From Anaerolineales bacterium (GTDB lineage: Bacteria > Chloroflexota > Anaerolineae > Anaerolineales > E44-bin32): a stretch of 64,000 nt of DNA. Made by a program: the position numbers and the translations under genes. A model generated the notes under the pieces. The model was not told the origin of the DNA. It was given only the letters and a program-made list of their open reading frames with translations, and searched no databases. Every line of letters starts with the position of its first letter. Within the stretch, counting starts at the first letter, position 1. The stretch spans positions 1-64,000 of the forward strand of contig JAFGNH010000021.1 of the NCBI GenBank assembly GCA_016927115.1, written 5' to 3'. Shown here in pieces: positions 18,651 through 27,135 of this stretch.

Positions 18651-18682
18651 AGGCATTTCCAGTCCCCCCGACAGAAATGCCT
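18651..18682 (+). terminator. Hairpin after the GTPase gene
   Basis: AGGCATTTC and GAAATGCCT form a 9-bp stem with a 14-nt loop, 8 nt after the stop codon. No U-tract follows, so it is either a weak terminator or a transcript-end stabiliser. Confidence 0.45.
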
Positions 18683-18823
18683 CTGGTTCAGGAATGCCGG
18701 CATGCGTTGACGGGTATAGACGAAGTTTTAGGTGGGCTGGAGGGGCTGGATTATCCCTGGGCAGCACGGCTTCAGCTTCTCTATAGAGCCTGATTACCAA
18801 TTTGTATTGAAGGATACAGCTGG

Positions 18824-19462
18824 ATGGAAGAAGAAACACAGGAAACACGTGAATTCTACCTGCCCAATAAAATGGGGCGGATCTTCATCCTTTCCCATGA
18901 AGAAATTCTGGGCAAAACCGGTATGAATGCCGTACTCAAGATTGCTGATCTGCCAGGTTGGATCGGGCAGCTCCCGGCAAACAACTTTGAGCCCGGTTTT
19001 TCGTTCACAACCTGCGGGAAAATCGAAGCAGCCCTTGAAAAAATGTACGGCCCCGCAGCAGGAAGAGGGTTGGCTCTTCGAACCGGACACGCCGCCTTCA
19101 AATATGGCCTCCGTGAATTCTCCTCACTCCTCGGCATTACCGAGTTAAGCTTCCGACTTCTCCCGCTCAGTATGAAAATACAGAACGGTCTCAAGGCACT
19201 GAACACACTATATAATCAGTACAGCGATCAGATTGTCCGCCTCGAAAAAGAAAATGACGGATTCCTCTGGCATATTGACCGCTGCCCTTATTGCTGGGGG
19301 CGGGATAGTGATTCCCCGTGCTGTCACCACGCTGTTGGTATTTTCCAGGAAGCCATGCACTGGATCAGCGGTGGAAAGTATTTCCATGTTGAAGAGAGCA
19401 GTTGTAAAGCAGCAGGAGAGCCTTCCTGCACCATCCACATCAGCAGTAAACCCGTCGAGTAA
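18824..19462 (+). CDS. V4R (4-vinyl-reductase) domain protein
   Basis: A 212-residue cytoplasmic protein. The C-terminal half is a V4R small-molecule-binding domain: the GIFQEAMHWISGGKYFHVEE helix, then SCKAAGEPSCTIHI matches the G-D/E-P-x-C motif of the family. Other cysteines (CPYCWG, CCHH) may bind metal. V4R domains often act as ligand-sensing modules in regulators and in tetrapyrrole or hydrocarbon biology. It has no DNA-binding domain, so it may feed the GTPase group upstream. The start follows GAAGGATACAGCTGG. Confidence 0.75.
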   Translation: MEEETQETREFYLPNKMGRIFILSHEEILGKTGMNAVLKIADLPGWIGQLPANNFEPGFSFTTCGKIEAALEKMYGPAAGRGLALRTGHAAFKYGLREFSSLLGITELSFRLLPLSMKIQNGLKALNTLYNQYSDQIVRLEKENDGFLWHIDRCPYCWGRDSDSPCCHHAVGIFQEAMHWISGGKYFHVEESSCKAAGEPSCTIHISSKPVE

Positions 19463-19640
19463 ACCTCTCCCAACGCTGCATCCCTACCCTGGTATGCAGT
19501 TCACATATAACACTTCTAATTTTTATGCTGCCCTCCCACCCGTCGGTTTCCTTCGCTTTCAGATTTCCCACTCAGACAGATGTACAGATTCAGCTCATAA
19601 ACAACCCTTCGGCAGCTTCTCGTTTTCCACTTCAACCTTA

Positions 19641-19649
19641 TGGTATACT
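19641..19649 (+). promoter_or_regulatory. Extended -10 promoter for the thiamine operon
   Basis: TGGTATACT (TGn plus TATACT), about 13 nt before the TPP riboswitch aptamer begins. No strong -35. Confidence 0.55.
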
Positions 19650-19661
19650 ATTTTCGATCAG

Positions 19662-19747
19662 CAACGGGGAGCTCTGTAACCAGGGCTGAGAGGAGGATTA
19701 CCTCGACCCGCTGAACCTGCACCGGATAATGCCGGCGGAGGGATTGC
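19662..19747 (+). promoter_or_regulatory. TPP riboswitch (THI element)
   Basis: Classical thiamine-pyrophosphate aptamer: ACGGGGAGC opening P1/P2, the conserved GGGCTGAGA, then ACCCGCTGAACCTG and CCGG.TAATGCCGGCGGAGGGA closing P4/P5. It precedes thiamine pyrophosphokinase and a ThiBPQ transporter, which fits feedback by TPP. Confidence 0.97.
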
Positions 19748-19760
19748 ATATATGAAAAGC

Positions 19761-19796
19761 AAATCCTTCTCCGGTTCAAGGGAAGGATTTTATTTT
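19761..19796 (+). terminator. Expression platform hairpin overlapping the thiN ribosome site
   Basis: AAATCCTTC (19761-19769) pairs with GAAGGATTT (19782-19790), followed by TATTTT. The 3' strand of the stem contains the only Shine-Dalgarno-like sequence (GGAAGGA), and the U-rich tail runs into the TTG start at 19795. The hairpin can therefore act as a terminator, as a translation block, or both. Confidence 0.8.
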
Positions 19797-20463
19797 GCGA
19801 ATTGTTATCTTTGCTAACAGCGATCTCACCGCTTTCAGCATCGAACGAGCCCGCCTTACAGAACACGATACCATCCTCGCAGCTGACGGAGGCGCTCGCC
19901 ACTGCCGGGCTTATAATATTCAACCAGATGCCCTTATCGGGGATTTTGATTCCCTCCCTGCCTCCATCCTGCAGGAGTACAAGGATGAAGGTATTCCCAT
20001 CCACCGCTACCCAACTAATAAGGATTACACCGATCTGGAGCTTACATTGCAGTTTGCCCTGTCGTTGCATCCTCGCGAAATTCTCATCCTGGGAGGCCTT
20101 GGTGGGCGCTGGGATCAGAGTATTGCGAACCTGCTCCTTTCTACCTCACCAACCTGCGCTGATGTCACCGTACGCTTGATCGACCAATCACAGGAAGTGG
20201 TTGTACTCCGATCCGGAGAAGGTTATACCCTTCACGCCCAATCTGGCGACACCGTCTCGCTGATCCCCATCGGTGGCGATGCCCTGCATGTCTCAACCAG
20301 CGGCTTGCGTTATCCTCTGACTGATGAAACCCTGCATTTCGGTGCCACCCGGGGCATCAGCAATGAGATGTTAACCCCAAGTGCTGAAATTACTGTAGGA
20401 GAGGGATTTCTGCTCTGTGTTCTGATATACAGCCAGAGCCCTTCTCAAGGAGAACAATCATGA
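19795..20463 (+). CDS. thiN: Thiamine pyrophosphokinase
   Basis: Converts thiamine to thiamine pyrophosphate with ATP. The family hallmarks are ADGGARHC near residue 30, GDFDSLP near 50, NKDYTDLE near 74 and GGLGGRWDQS near 100, the last containing the loop that contacts thiamine. The 222-residue length is normal. The start is TTG right behind the riboswitch hairpin; no ATG fits. First gene of the TPP-controlled operon, its stop overlaps the next start (ATGA). The operon imports thiamine and activates it, so the cell likely salvages at least part of its thiamine. Confidence 0.95.
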   Translation: MRIVIFANSDLTAFSIERARLTEHDTILAADGGARHCRAYNIQPDALIGDFDSLPASILQEYKDEGIPIHRYPTNKDYTDLELTLQFALSLHPREILILGGLGGRWDQSIANLLLSTSPTCADVTVRLIDQSQEVVVLRSGEGYTLHAQSGDTVSLIPIGGDALHVSTSGLRYPLTDETLHFGATRGISNEMLTPSAEITVGEGFLLCVLIYSQSPSQGEQS

Positions 20464-21509
20464 AAAAAGGCAGTTTACTTCTACTCCTTTCAATTTCCGT
20501 CCTGCTTCTGCTGCCAGGATGCCAGCCGTCTGAAAACGCTGAAGCGGTTGTCCTGACTGTGATGACTCACGATTCGTTCGAAATATCCTCCGAAGTGGTG
20601 GAAAAGTTCGAACAGGAATACGGCGTCCAGGTACGGTTTTTTAAAGCAGGTGATACCGGTTCCGCCTTGAATAAAGCCATCCTTGCCGGAGATAACCCGC
20701 TCGGAGATATATTCTATGGTGTGGACAACACCTTCCTGAGCCGGGCTTTGCAGGAACAGATTTTCGAATCCTACACATCACCAGCATTGGCTGAAGTTGA
20801 CCCGGCTTTTATCCTCGATCCTCAGCACCGCGCGGTACCGATCGATTACGCTGATGTGTGTATCAATTACGACCGTTCATACTTCGAAACCAACAACCTG
20901 GCCCCGCCCAATACTCTCGAAGACCTGCTCGATCCCGCCTACGCGGGGCTGCTTGTAGTGGAGAACCCCGCCCTGTCCTCCCCGGGATTGGCTTTTTTAC
21001 TTACTACCATCGGTCATTTCGGTGATCCTGGCTACCTCGATTACTGGCAGGGGCTGGTTGAAAACGGCGTCCTGGTCGTCAACGACTGGGAAACCGCCTA
21101 TTACAGCGAATTCAGCTTGTGGGATGGACAGCACCCCCTGGTTGTGTCCTACAGCTCCAGCCCGCCATTTGAATTTATCTATGCCGAAAGCCCGCTGGAG
21201 GAACCTCCTTCTGCATCTGTTGCAGGGCCGGAAACCTGCTTCCGCCAGATTGAGTTCGCAGGCATACTGCAGGGCACATCCAATCGGGATCTTGCTGAAA
21301 AATGGATCGATTTTATGCTTTCGCCTGATTTTCAGGGCGATATGCCGCTGAACATGGCTGTCTTCCCGGTTCGCAGCAATGTCCCGCTTCATGAGGCGTT
21401 TGAACAGTACATGCAGACTGCCGATCCGCTTGCCGAGGTAGAGATTGAATCAATCGCTGCCAACCGTGAGAACTGGATCCAGCAGTGGGCGGAGACAGTT
21501 CTGCGGTGA
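20460..21509 (+). CDS. thiB: Thiamine ABC transporter substrate-binding lipoprotein
   Basis: A 349-residue periplasmic-type binding protein, lipid-anchored: signal peptide with lipobox LLPGC. The body fits the TbpA/ThiB group of type II binding proteins (VLTVMTHDSFEIS at the first strand, FYGVDNTFLSRAL, and PIDYADVCINYD). Riboswitch context and neighbouring ThiP and ThiQ support thiamine as ligand. The start overlaps the thiN stop by 4 nt and is preceded by GGAG. Confidence 0.93.
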   Translation: MKKGSLLLLLSISVLLLLPGCQPSENAEAVVLTVMTHDSFEISSEVVEKFEQEYGVQVRFFKAGDTGSALNKAILAGDNPLGDIFYGVDNTFLSRALQEQIFESYTSPALAEVDPAFILDPQHRAVPIDYADVCINYDRSYFETNNLAPPNTLEDLLDPAYAGLLVVENPALSSPGLAFLLTTIGHFGDPGYLDYWQGLVENGVLVVNDWETAYYSEFSLWDGQHPLVVSYSSSPPFEFIYAESPLEEPPSASVAGPETCFRQIEFAGILQGTSNRDLAEKWIDFMLSPDFQGDMPLNMAVFPVRSNVPLHEAFEQYMQTADPLAEVEIESIAANRENWIQQWAETVLR

Positions 21510-23245
21510 ACGGATTCCGCCGCCCTGCCCCCCGTTTTCATACGCTGAAACCAGAGCTCCGCACACTATTGCTCTGGCTAGGGCCACTCTTGTTTCTGCT
21601 CCTTTTCTACTTTCTTCCCATGGGCTCCATTCTGCAACTTAGTTTCACACGGGGAGACGGTACAACACTGCAGGAATTGGCACAAACACTGGGTTCAGCT
21701 TCGGTTCGCAGGATTGTGGGTTTTACCTTCGGGCAGGCTCTTCTGGCAACAGCGCTCACACTCCTCGTCGGATTGCCCGGTGCCTATCTTTTCGCCCGAT
21801 TCCGCTTCCGCGGCAGGTCAATTTTGCGCGCACTGATGGGTATCCCCTTTGTTCTGCCCACGCTGGTGGTTGCAGCAGCTTTTAACGCACTGCTGGGGCC
21901 TCGTGGATGGATCAACCTCGGGCTGATGTCCGCCCTGAATCTATCCTCCCCACCGATCGCCTTCACCAACAGCCTGTATGCCATCCTGCTCGCCCACATT
22001 TTCTACAATACCACCATCGTTCTCAGAACTGTGGGCGATTACTGGGCTTCACTCGACCCGCGACTGCCGCAGGCAGCCCTTTTACTTGGTGCCAGCCCGT
22101 TGCGCTCATTCAGCAGGATTACCCTGCCGCTGCTCAGCCCGGCAATCGCTGCCGCAGCCTTGCTTGTCTTCCTTTTCGATTTCACCTCCTTTGGTGTGAT
22201 TCTGCTGCTCGGTGGGCCGAAGTTTGTCACGCTTGAAGTAGAGATCTATATGCAAACCGTGGGTTATCTCAATCTTCCTCTTGCCGCAGCGCTGTCAGTC
22301 CTGCAGCTGCTCTGCACACTTCTGATGACCGTTGTATATACCCGGCTGGCTGCTCGGATCCAGCGGCCGGTTGAGCGTAAATCTTCTGTTGTCACCCAGC
22401 AGATTCCATCCGGCAGACAGCGTATTTTCACCACCGTGATCCTTATCATCCTTGTTGTCCTGCTGCTGTCACCGCTGGTAGCCCTGACGGCACGTTCTGT
22501 TACCAGAGTAGATCCCGATCGCCGGCAGCAATCCGGGCTGCAGACAGGACTCACGCTGGATTTTTACCGCGCACTCAAGGAAAACCCCCGGCAGTCCTTG
22601 TTCTATGTTCCCCCAGTTCAGGCCGTGCGGAATTCCCTGGGATACGCAGTTATGACAGTACTCTTCACACTCATCATCGGCCTGCCTGCCTCCTGGGCAC
22701 TGGCATACAACCACGGCTCCCGCCTGAACCGTCTGCTGGACCCGCTGTTGATGCTTCCTGTCGGAACATCAGCTGTCACGCTTGGGCTGGGCTTTTTGGT
22801 TGCGCTTGACCATCCACCGTTGGATCTGCGCACATCCGCCATCCTCATCCCGCTGGCCCATTCACTGGTCGCTTTCCCCTTTGTCGTACGCAGCCTGACT
22901 CCCTCACTGCGCAGTATCCAACCACGCCTTCGGGAAGCCGCCTCGATGCTGGGAGCAAGTCCCGGGAAGGTATTCCTGCGGATTGATGCTCCCCTTATGG
23001 GCCGGGCCTTGCTGGTGGCTGCTGCATTCGCATTTGCTATCTCGATGGGAGAGTTTGGTGCAACCGCACTGATCGCCCGCCCGGAGTATCCAACCATACC
23101 GATTGTTATTTTCCGTTTCCTGTCACAACCTGGTGGAATGAACTATGGCCAGGCAATGGCCTTAAGTACCATTCTTATGCTGGTCACCGGCAGCGGGATC
23201 CTCGCAATTGAAAGACTGCGCTTTGGAGAGATAGGAAGCTTTTGA
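21506..23245 (+). CDS. thiP: Thiamine ABC transporter permease (fused two-domain)
   Basis: About 579 residues with two homologous permease halves of six membrane segments each, joined by a hydrophilic linker (about 290-320). Both carry the EAA loop that docks the ATPase (AALLLGASPLRSF and EAASMLGASPGKVF). The start is placed at GTG 21506, overlapping the thiB stop as GTGA and about 11 nt after GGAG; a GTG at 21485 is an alternative. It overlaps thiQ at its 3' end. Confidence 0.93.
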   Translation: MNGFRRPAPRFHTLKPELRTLLLWLGPLLFLLLFYFLPMGSILQLSFTRGDGTTLQELAQTLGSASVRRIVGFTFGQALLATALTLLVGLPGAYLFARFRFRGRSILRALMGIPFVLPTLVVAAAFNALLGPRGWINLGLMSALNLSSPPIAFTNSLYAILLAHIFYNTTIVLRTVGDYWASLDPRLPQAALLLGASPLRSFSRITLPLLSPAIAAAALLVFLFDFTSFGVILLLGGPKFVTLEVEIYMQTVGYLNLPLAAALSVLQLLCTLLMTVVYTRLAARIQRPVERKSSVVTQQIPSGRQRIFTTVILIILVVLLLSPLVALTARSVTRVDPDRRQQSGLQTGLTLDFYRALKENPRQSLFYVPPVQAVRNSLGYAVMTVLFTLIIGLPASWALAYNHGSRLNRLLDPLLMLPVGTSAVTLGLGFLVALDHPPLDLRTSAILIPLAHSLVAFPFVVRSLTPSLRSIQPRLREAASMLGASPGKVFLRIDAPLMGRALLVAAAFAFAISMGEFGATALIARPEYPTIPIVIFRFLSQPGGMNYGQAMALSTILMLVTGSGILAIERLRFGEIGSF

Positions 23246-24336
23246 TACTCCCGCCGGATGCTTCAACACAGAACATCCGAACGGGCATGGAGAGGGTGAT
23301 CTTGCAAGGTCTTGATCTGAACAACATCCACAAATCTTTTGGAGAGAAAAAAGTGCTGGCTGGCGTTTCGTTTGAAGTCCGGCATGGCGAAATTCTGGCC
23401 CTCCTTGGCCCCAGCGGCTGCGGCAAGTCAACCCTGCTGTCGATTATTGCCGGCCTGCTCGAGGCAGATTCAGGGCAGGTGATCTGGAATAGCTCCAGCC
23501 TGGAAAATGTACCGCCATACCAGCGCCGCTTCGGTCTGATGTTCCAGGACCTGGCACTATTTCCCCACCTGTCAGTCGAGAAAAATATCGCCTTCGGCCT
23601 GGAAATGGACGGCTGGGGAGAAACCGGGATCGAAAATCGCGTGCAAGAGATGCTTGAGCTGATTAACCTCCCTGCTGAAAAAATCAGAGACGTAAGCACA
23701 CTGTCAGGCGGCGAAAAACAACGTATCGCACTCGCCCGTACACTGGCGCCCATGCCGGAGCTGTTGATGCTGGATGAACCGCTTGGAGCTACCGACAGAA
23801 CCCTGCGGGAAGCGCTTCTTCTTGATCTGCGCCTCATCCTGGAAAAACTCGATCAAACGGTGATCTATGTTACACACGACCAGGAAGAAGCCTTCGCTAT
23901 CGCCGACCGGGTCGTCATCCTGGAAGCCGGAAACATAAGGCAGATCGGCACGCCGCGTGAAGTGTACCAGCATCCCTCCTCTACCTTCGTCGCCCGCTTT
24001 CTGGGCCTCCACAATCTGTTCAAAGCTGAACCATCAGCGCAGCATATTATCCACACAGATCTGGGTGAAATCCCCTTTCCATCGGGTCTCAAAAAACCTG
24101 CGGTTGTGCTGCTTCGCCCCGATTCTGTGCAAACCGGTACAACAGGCCCAGTCACACTTGAAGGTGAACTGACCGCCTGCTCTTTCCGGGGAAGCATCTG
24201 CCGCACCACCATACGTATCAATAAACAGACTCTTCTTTTCGACTTTCCCATCAGCACCGACCTGCCCGACCCGGGAAACAGGATACAGATCAGTTTCAAC
24301 CCATCCACCGCACTCCAGGTGTTCTATGAAGATTGA
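23242..24336 (+). CDS. thiQ: Thiamine ABC transporter ATPase
   Basis: A 364-residue ABC ATPase with Walker A GPSGCGKST, signature LSGGEKQR, Walker B LLMLDEP and the H-loop VTHDQEEA. A C-terminal TOBE-like regulatory domain (about 250-364) makes it longer than E. coli ThiQ and more like the Fe3+/spermidine type. The start is TTG 23242 after AGGAAG, overlapping the thiP stop; ATG 23287 is a possible alternative. Thiamine specificity comes from the operon. Confidence 0.92.
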   Translation: MILPPDASTQNIRTGMERVILQGLDLNNIHKSFGEKKVLAGVSFEVRHGEILALLGPSGCGKSTLLSIIAGLLEADSGQVIWNSSSLENVPPYQRRFGLMFQDLALFPHLSVEKNIAFGLEMDGWGETGIENRVQEMLELINLPAEKIRDVSTLSGGEKQRIALARTLAPMPELLMLDEPLGATDRTLREALLLDLRLILEKLDQTVIYVTHDQEEAFAIADRVVILEAGNIRQIGTPREVYQHPSSTFVARFLGLHNLFKAEPSAQHIIHTDLGEIPFPSGLKKPAVVLLRPDSVQTGTTGPVTLEGELTACSFRGSICRTTIRINKQTLLFDFPISTDLPDPGNRIQISFNPSTALQVFYED

Positions 24337-24802
24337 AACAATTTGCATCCACAAACTCGATCACAAGGGGCAGGAGGTATTGAATTACACCGGTGAAGTT
24401 ATTCGCAGATCAGAAAACAGCGTTGTATTGAGAGCCATTTTCGATCTCGAACCAGTCCGCACGGGGAGTATGACTCTCGAACGCGGTGATGTGTTTGAGG
24501 AGTATTTTTACACCGACCGCTGGTACAACATTTTCAAGATTACCAAATCGAATACTGGAAAGATAAAAGGCTGGTATTGCAACCTTACCCGGCCGGCTGT
24601 GATCACAGCCAGCGATATCTCCGCAGAAGATCTGGAACTGGATCTGCTTGTCTATCCGGATAAAACCCGCGAAATCCTGGATCAGCGTGAATATCAGAAG
24701 CTGCATCTCCACAAATCTGAACACCTTCAGGTAGAAGCCGCGCTGCTGGAACTGCAGCGGCTTATTGAGAATGGAGTTCCTCCGTTCAATATACCTGAAT
24801 AA
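24326..24802 (+). CDS. DUF402 family protein
   Basis: A 158-residue protein of the DUF402 fold (FomD / Ntdp type). The key segment is GDVFEEYFYTDRWYNIFKI, then KGWYCNLTRPAVI and ELDLLVYPD; the YCN and acidic residues are where characterised members hydrolyse nucleoside phosphates or nucleotidyl esters with divalent metal. It overlaps the thiQ end by 11 nt and so belongs to the riboswitch operon. A link to thiamine phosphate esters is possible but is inference only. Confidence 0.85.
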   Translation: MKIETICIHKLDHKGQEVLNYTGEVIRRSENSVVLRAIFDLEPVRTGSMTLERGDVFEEYFYTDRWYNIFKITKSNTGKIKGWYCNLTRPAVITASDISAEDLELDLLVYPDKTREILDQREYQKLHLHKSEHLQVEAALLELQRLIENGVPPFNIPE

Positions 24803-24854
24803 ACCTGGCCCTCAGTTCCACCTGATTTTTTCCATATCGCCCGCTATAAGCGAA

Positions 24855-24898
24855 CAATGACAGCCCGGCATGGAGCTTCCTGCAGCGAGCTGTCATTG
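24855..24898. terminator. Inverted repeat between convergent genes
   Basis: CAATGACAGC (24855-24864) and GCTGTCATTG (24889-24898) form a perfect 10-bp stem with a 24-nt interior that can pair further. It lies between the end of the thiamine operon and the end of a minus-strand gene, as expected of a bidirectional terminator, although no T-run is present. Confidence 0.5.
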
Positions 24899-24955
24899 AT
24901 AAGGGCTGGCAGGGCGATGCTGTAGTTTCAGCAAACTCACCCTGTGATGGGATGG

Positions 24956-25150
24956 CTAAAAACCCTGTAAAATATTTCCGGGGTCAACTCCGATCATTTC
25001 CAGGATACTATCGCCTGCATAATAAAGTATCCCGGGCAGAACACAGCAGCACAGCCCGATGATTACAACAACGATCAAAATAATAAGCCAGGTCTTTTTC
25101 TTCTTTTCACCTTGCTCAGGCGTTCCAGGGGTCAGGATTTCACCTTCCAT
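24956..25150 (-). CDS. Small single-pass membrane protein
   Basis: A 64-residue protein: a charged N-terminus ending in EKKKK, one membrane helix (TWLIILIVVVIIGLCCCVLPGILYY) with three adjacent cysteines, and a short outer tail. The start at 25150 follows GGAGAAGAAC; upstream in-frame codons lack a ribosome site. Not recognised. The Lys cluster before the helix predicts the N-terminus inside. The 206 bases between it and the next gene upstream hold nothing I can name. Confidence 0.65.
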   Translation of the reverse strand: MEGEILTPGTPEQGEKKKKTWLIILIVVVIIGLCCCVLPGILYYAGDSILEMIGVDPGNILQGF

Positions 25151-25356
25151 GTTCTTCTCCTCAATTGTATGAATACCAGCGCCGGTGGTGATCAAATGAC
25201 TTGCGCAGGTTTCTGCAGCACGATTCCTTTCCTTCCAACTTCCAGATGAGATGGCTGTTCAAACCAGACAGCACCAACTCCAAATCCATTAAAGCACAGC
25301 ATGGAGAAAACGCAACCCGGGAAGAAGGGGTGTCATCAGCAGAGACGCTATAGTAA

Positions 25357-26187
25357 TCAGTATCCGAACCCGCCATCCCATGTATGGGTAAGCGCGAACC
25401 GGATCCAATCCAATGCACCGATCTGCATAAAAGCCAGAATGAATCCCGCCAGCAGCATATAGCGAAGCGACCACCATGATGCATACCGGTTTTCGCGTTT
25501 TAAGATCAATACAGCTGCCATGGAATACACCATGGTCAGCAGATACACCACGCTTAATATGCTCAAAATGCTGGCTGCCAGAACAACAACTTCAAGATCC
25601 AGCAGCACAATCACATCTGTGGCCAGTACAGACAGCAGTAAAATGCCGAGCTCCTTGAAGGAAGCAAGGACCCGTTTTTCACGGGGTTCAAACCAGACAA
25701 CCTGGTTGAACCCCACCAGAAGTAAAGTCATCAGGTTGATCCCCATCAATGATCCGGTAATCATACGGTTGATATTTGACGGGGGGAATACATGTGGTGC
25801 ATTTGGAAAAAGGTGCAGATAGGAATTAAACCCGTCCAGCCCCCATAGAAGAGCAAACAGGATCAGAACAGCGTTGATCCGCCCTGGAGGAAACTGCGCT
25901 GCGCCGCGTTTACGGCTCAAGAAATAGAATCCTGCAGCAACCAGGACACCTGTATACATACCAGTGCAGCGTGCACACATGGGTGAAACATGGCCAAAGA
26001 AAGAAAAGGAACGTTCTTCAATCTGGTGGCATACGGCATATCCGATCGCATCAGCTTTCCCCAGAAAACCCTGGGGGGTTTTTGCCAGCCAGATACCCAA
26101 TACAACACCGGCCGCAAGCAGAATCAGATAATGCAGATATTGAAAAGCAGGTTTATTTTCAGCCTGAGGATTAATTGGATCCGTCAT
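25357..26187 (-). CDS. DUF2085 multi-pass membrane protein
   Basis: About 276 residues with seven or so hydrophobic segments. The N-terminal half carries the DUF2085 pattern: CHQIEERSF after the first helix and PMCARCTGMYTG before the next, a conserved Cys/His set suggesting metal or redox chemistry at the membrane face. The rest (from about residue 115) is a further membrane domain. The start at ATG 26187 is set by a promoter whose -10 box ends 7 nt upstream; the longer frame would begin upstream of that promoter. Function unknown. Confidence 0.82.
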   Translation of the reverse strand: MTDPINPQAENKPAFQYLHYLILLAAGVVLGIWLAKTPQGFLGKADAIGYAVCHQIEERSFSFFGHVSPMCARCTGMYTGVLVAAGFYFLSRKRGAAQFPPGRINAVLILFALLWGLDGFNSYLHLFPNAPHVFPPSNINRMITGSLMGINLMTLLLVGFNQVVWFEPREKRVLASFKELGILLLSVLATDVIVLLDLEVVVLAASILSILSVVYLLTMVYSMAAVLILKRENRYASWWSLRYMLLAGFILAFMQIGALDWIRFALTHTWDGGFGY

Positions 26188-26194
26188 GCCCGCC

Positions 26195-26222
26195 ATTATA
26201 TCCGCTGCGGCTAAGAGTTCAA
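26195..26222 (-). promoter_or_regulatory. Promoter for the DUF2085 gene
   Basis: On the minus strand: TTGAAC (26222-26217), 16-nt spacer, TATAAT (26200-26195), then 7 nt and ATG at 26187. This predicts a leaderless transcript. Confidence 0.65.
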
Positions 26223-26226
26223 ACAT

Positions 26227-26505
26227 CTGAGCTGCTTTTCTCCAGACCGCAAGGCGAACTACCTCTGCGCTTTAGAGCAATAATGCGGGCGATTTCTCCA
26301 CAGAGAAAATGCCTTTAGTAACCCATCAACCAGGCAATCACCCGGCCCGGCATTCCAGTCCGGCAAACATTTCGCAGCAGTTTCTCAATTACAGCGGAAA
26401 TCTTATCCCGCAAGCGTTCAACTTTACTTTCTGAAGGAACCCTGACCGAACCAGACTATTCCATCCCCATGCCGTCAATACTCCGGGGAATTGCAGTGGT
26501 TCATC
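26227..26505. other. Intergenic region upstream of tRNA-Asn
   Basis: About 280 bases between the DUF2085 promoter and the tRNA promoter. I see no convincing coding frame, repeat or structured RNA in it. Confidence 0.5.
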
Positions 26506-26534
26506 TTGACGCTGTATGAAGAGAAAGTTATAAT
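26506..26534 (+). promoter_or_regulatory. Promoter for tRNA-Asn
   Basis: TTGACG (26506-26511), 17-nt spacer and TATAAT (26529-26534), the best-matched promoter in the window. It ends 10 nt before the tRNA. Confidence 0.88.
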
Positions 26535-26544
26535 CCTGACGCTT

Positions 26545-26617
26545 TCCTCGGTAGCTCAATTGGCAGAGCAATCGGCTGTTAACCGATGGGTTGTAGGTTC
26601 GAGTCCTACCCGAGGAG
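26545..26617 (+). tRNA. tRNA-Asn (GTT)
   Basis: Complete cloverleaf: acceptor stem TCCTCGG/CCGAGGA with G discriminator, D-arm TAGCTCAATTGGCAGAGCA, anticodon loop CTGTTAA with GTT at 26578-26580, and T-arm GTAGGTTCGAGTCCTAC. It reads codon AAC/AAT. CCA is not encoded. Confidence 0.97.
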
Positions 26618-27135
26618 CCTGCTTTTTAACACCCTCTCGATCACCTTGCATCGTTTCAGCTATCATGGACAGACCAGGCTTTCTTCTCTCTTCCCCGAAA
26701 TTCCTGGCCAGCATCCTTGCATACGATTCCTGATACTGCCTCTGAATAGTGAAAACATCATAAAAACCGCTGCCGGGAAAGATTTTCCAGCCAACCCAAT
26801 ATACAATAAGCTTGCTACTCAGAGATTCTGAACACAGACAGGCCAACTGTTTTCCATATTATTGAGCAGTGCCGCTCAGTCAGGTTGGTCAGAATCAGAG
26901 GTATACCGGCTGCCGCCCCCCACCCACATTCAAACCCGCTTTTGCCGGGCATCACTTTGAACAATTGAAGTATCCGGAGATATAGGCTTCCTGGCGATTT
27001 ATAAACGCCAAGGGTACTCTTGTGCCTTGCCAGACACGAACCACTCATCATATGGACATCGTTAGTGAAAAGAGAAGTATTCTCCTGAAGTTGTATCAGG
27101 GTCAAAAAAAGAGTATGGTGGAACTCAATGTTGGA
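26618..27135. other. Long intergenic region before the first hybrid kinase
   Basis: Over 500 bases with no supportable gene. The reading frames present are short and lack ribosome sites and recognisable protein features. No repeat shared with other parts of the window was noticed. Confidence 0.5.

Noticed and set aside
19752-19816. Small ATG open frame across the TPP expression platform
   Set aside because: It has no ribosome site and spans the regulatory hairpin; the short peptide shows no regulatory codon run.
26815-27105. Minus-strand 96-codon open frame between tRNA-Asn and the first kinase
   Set aside because: No ribosome site, no recognisable features, composition not protein-like.
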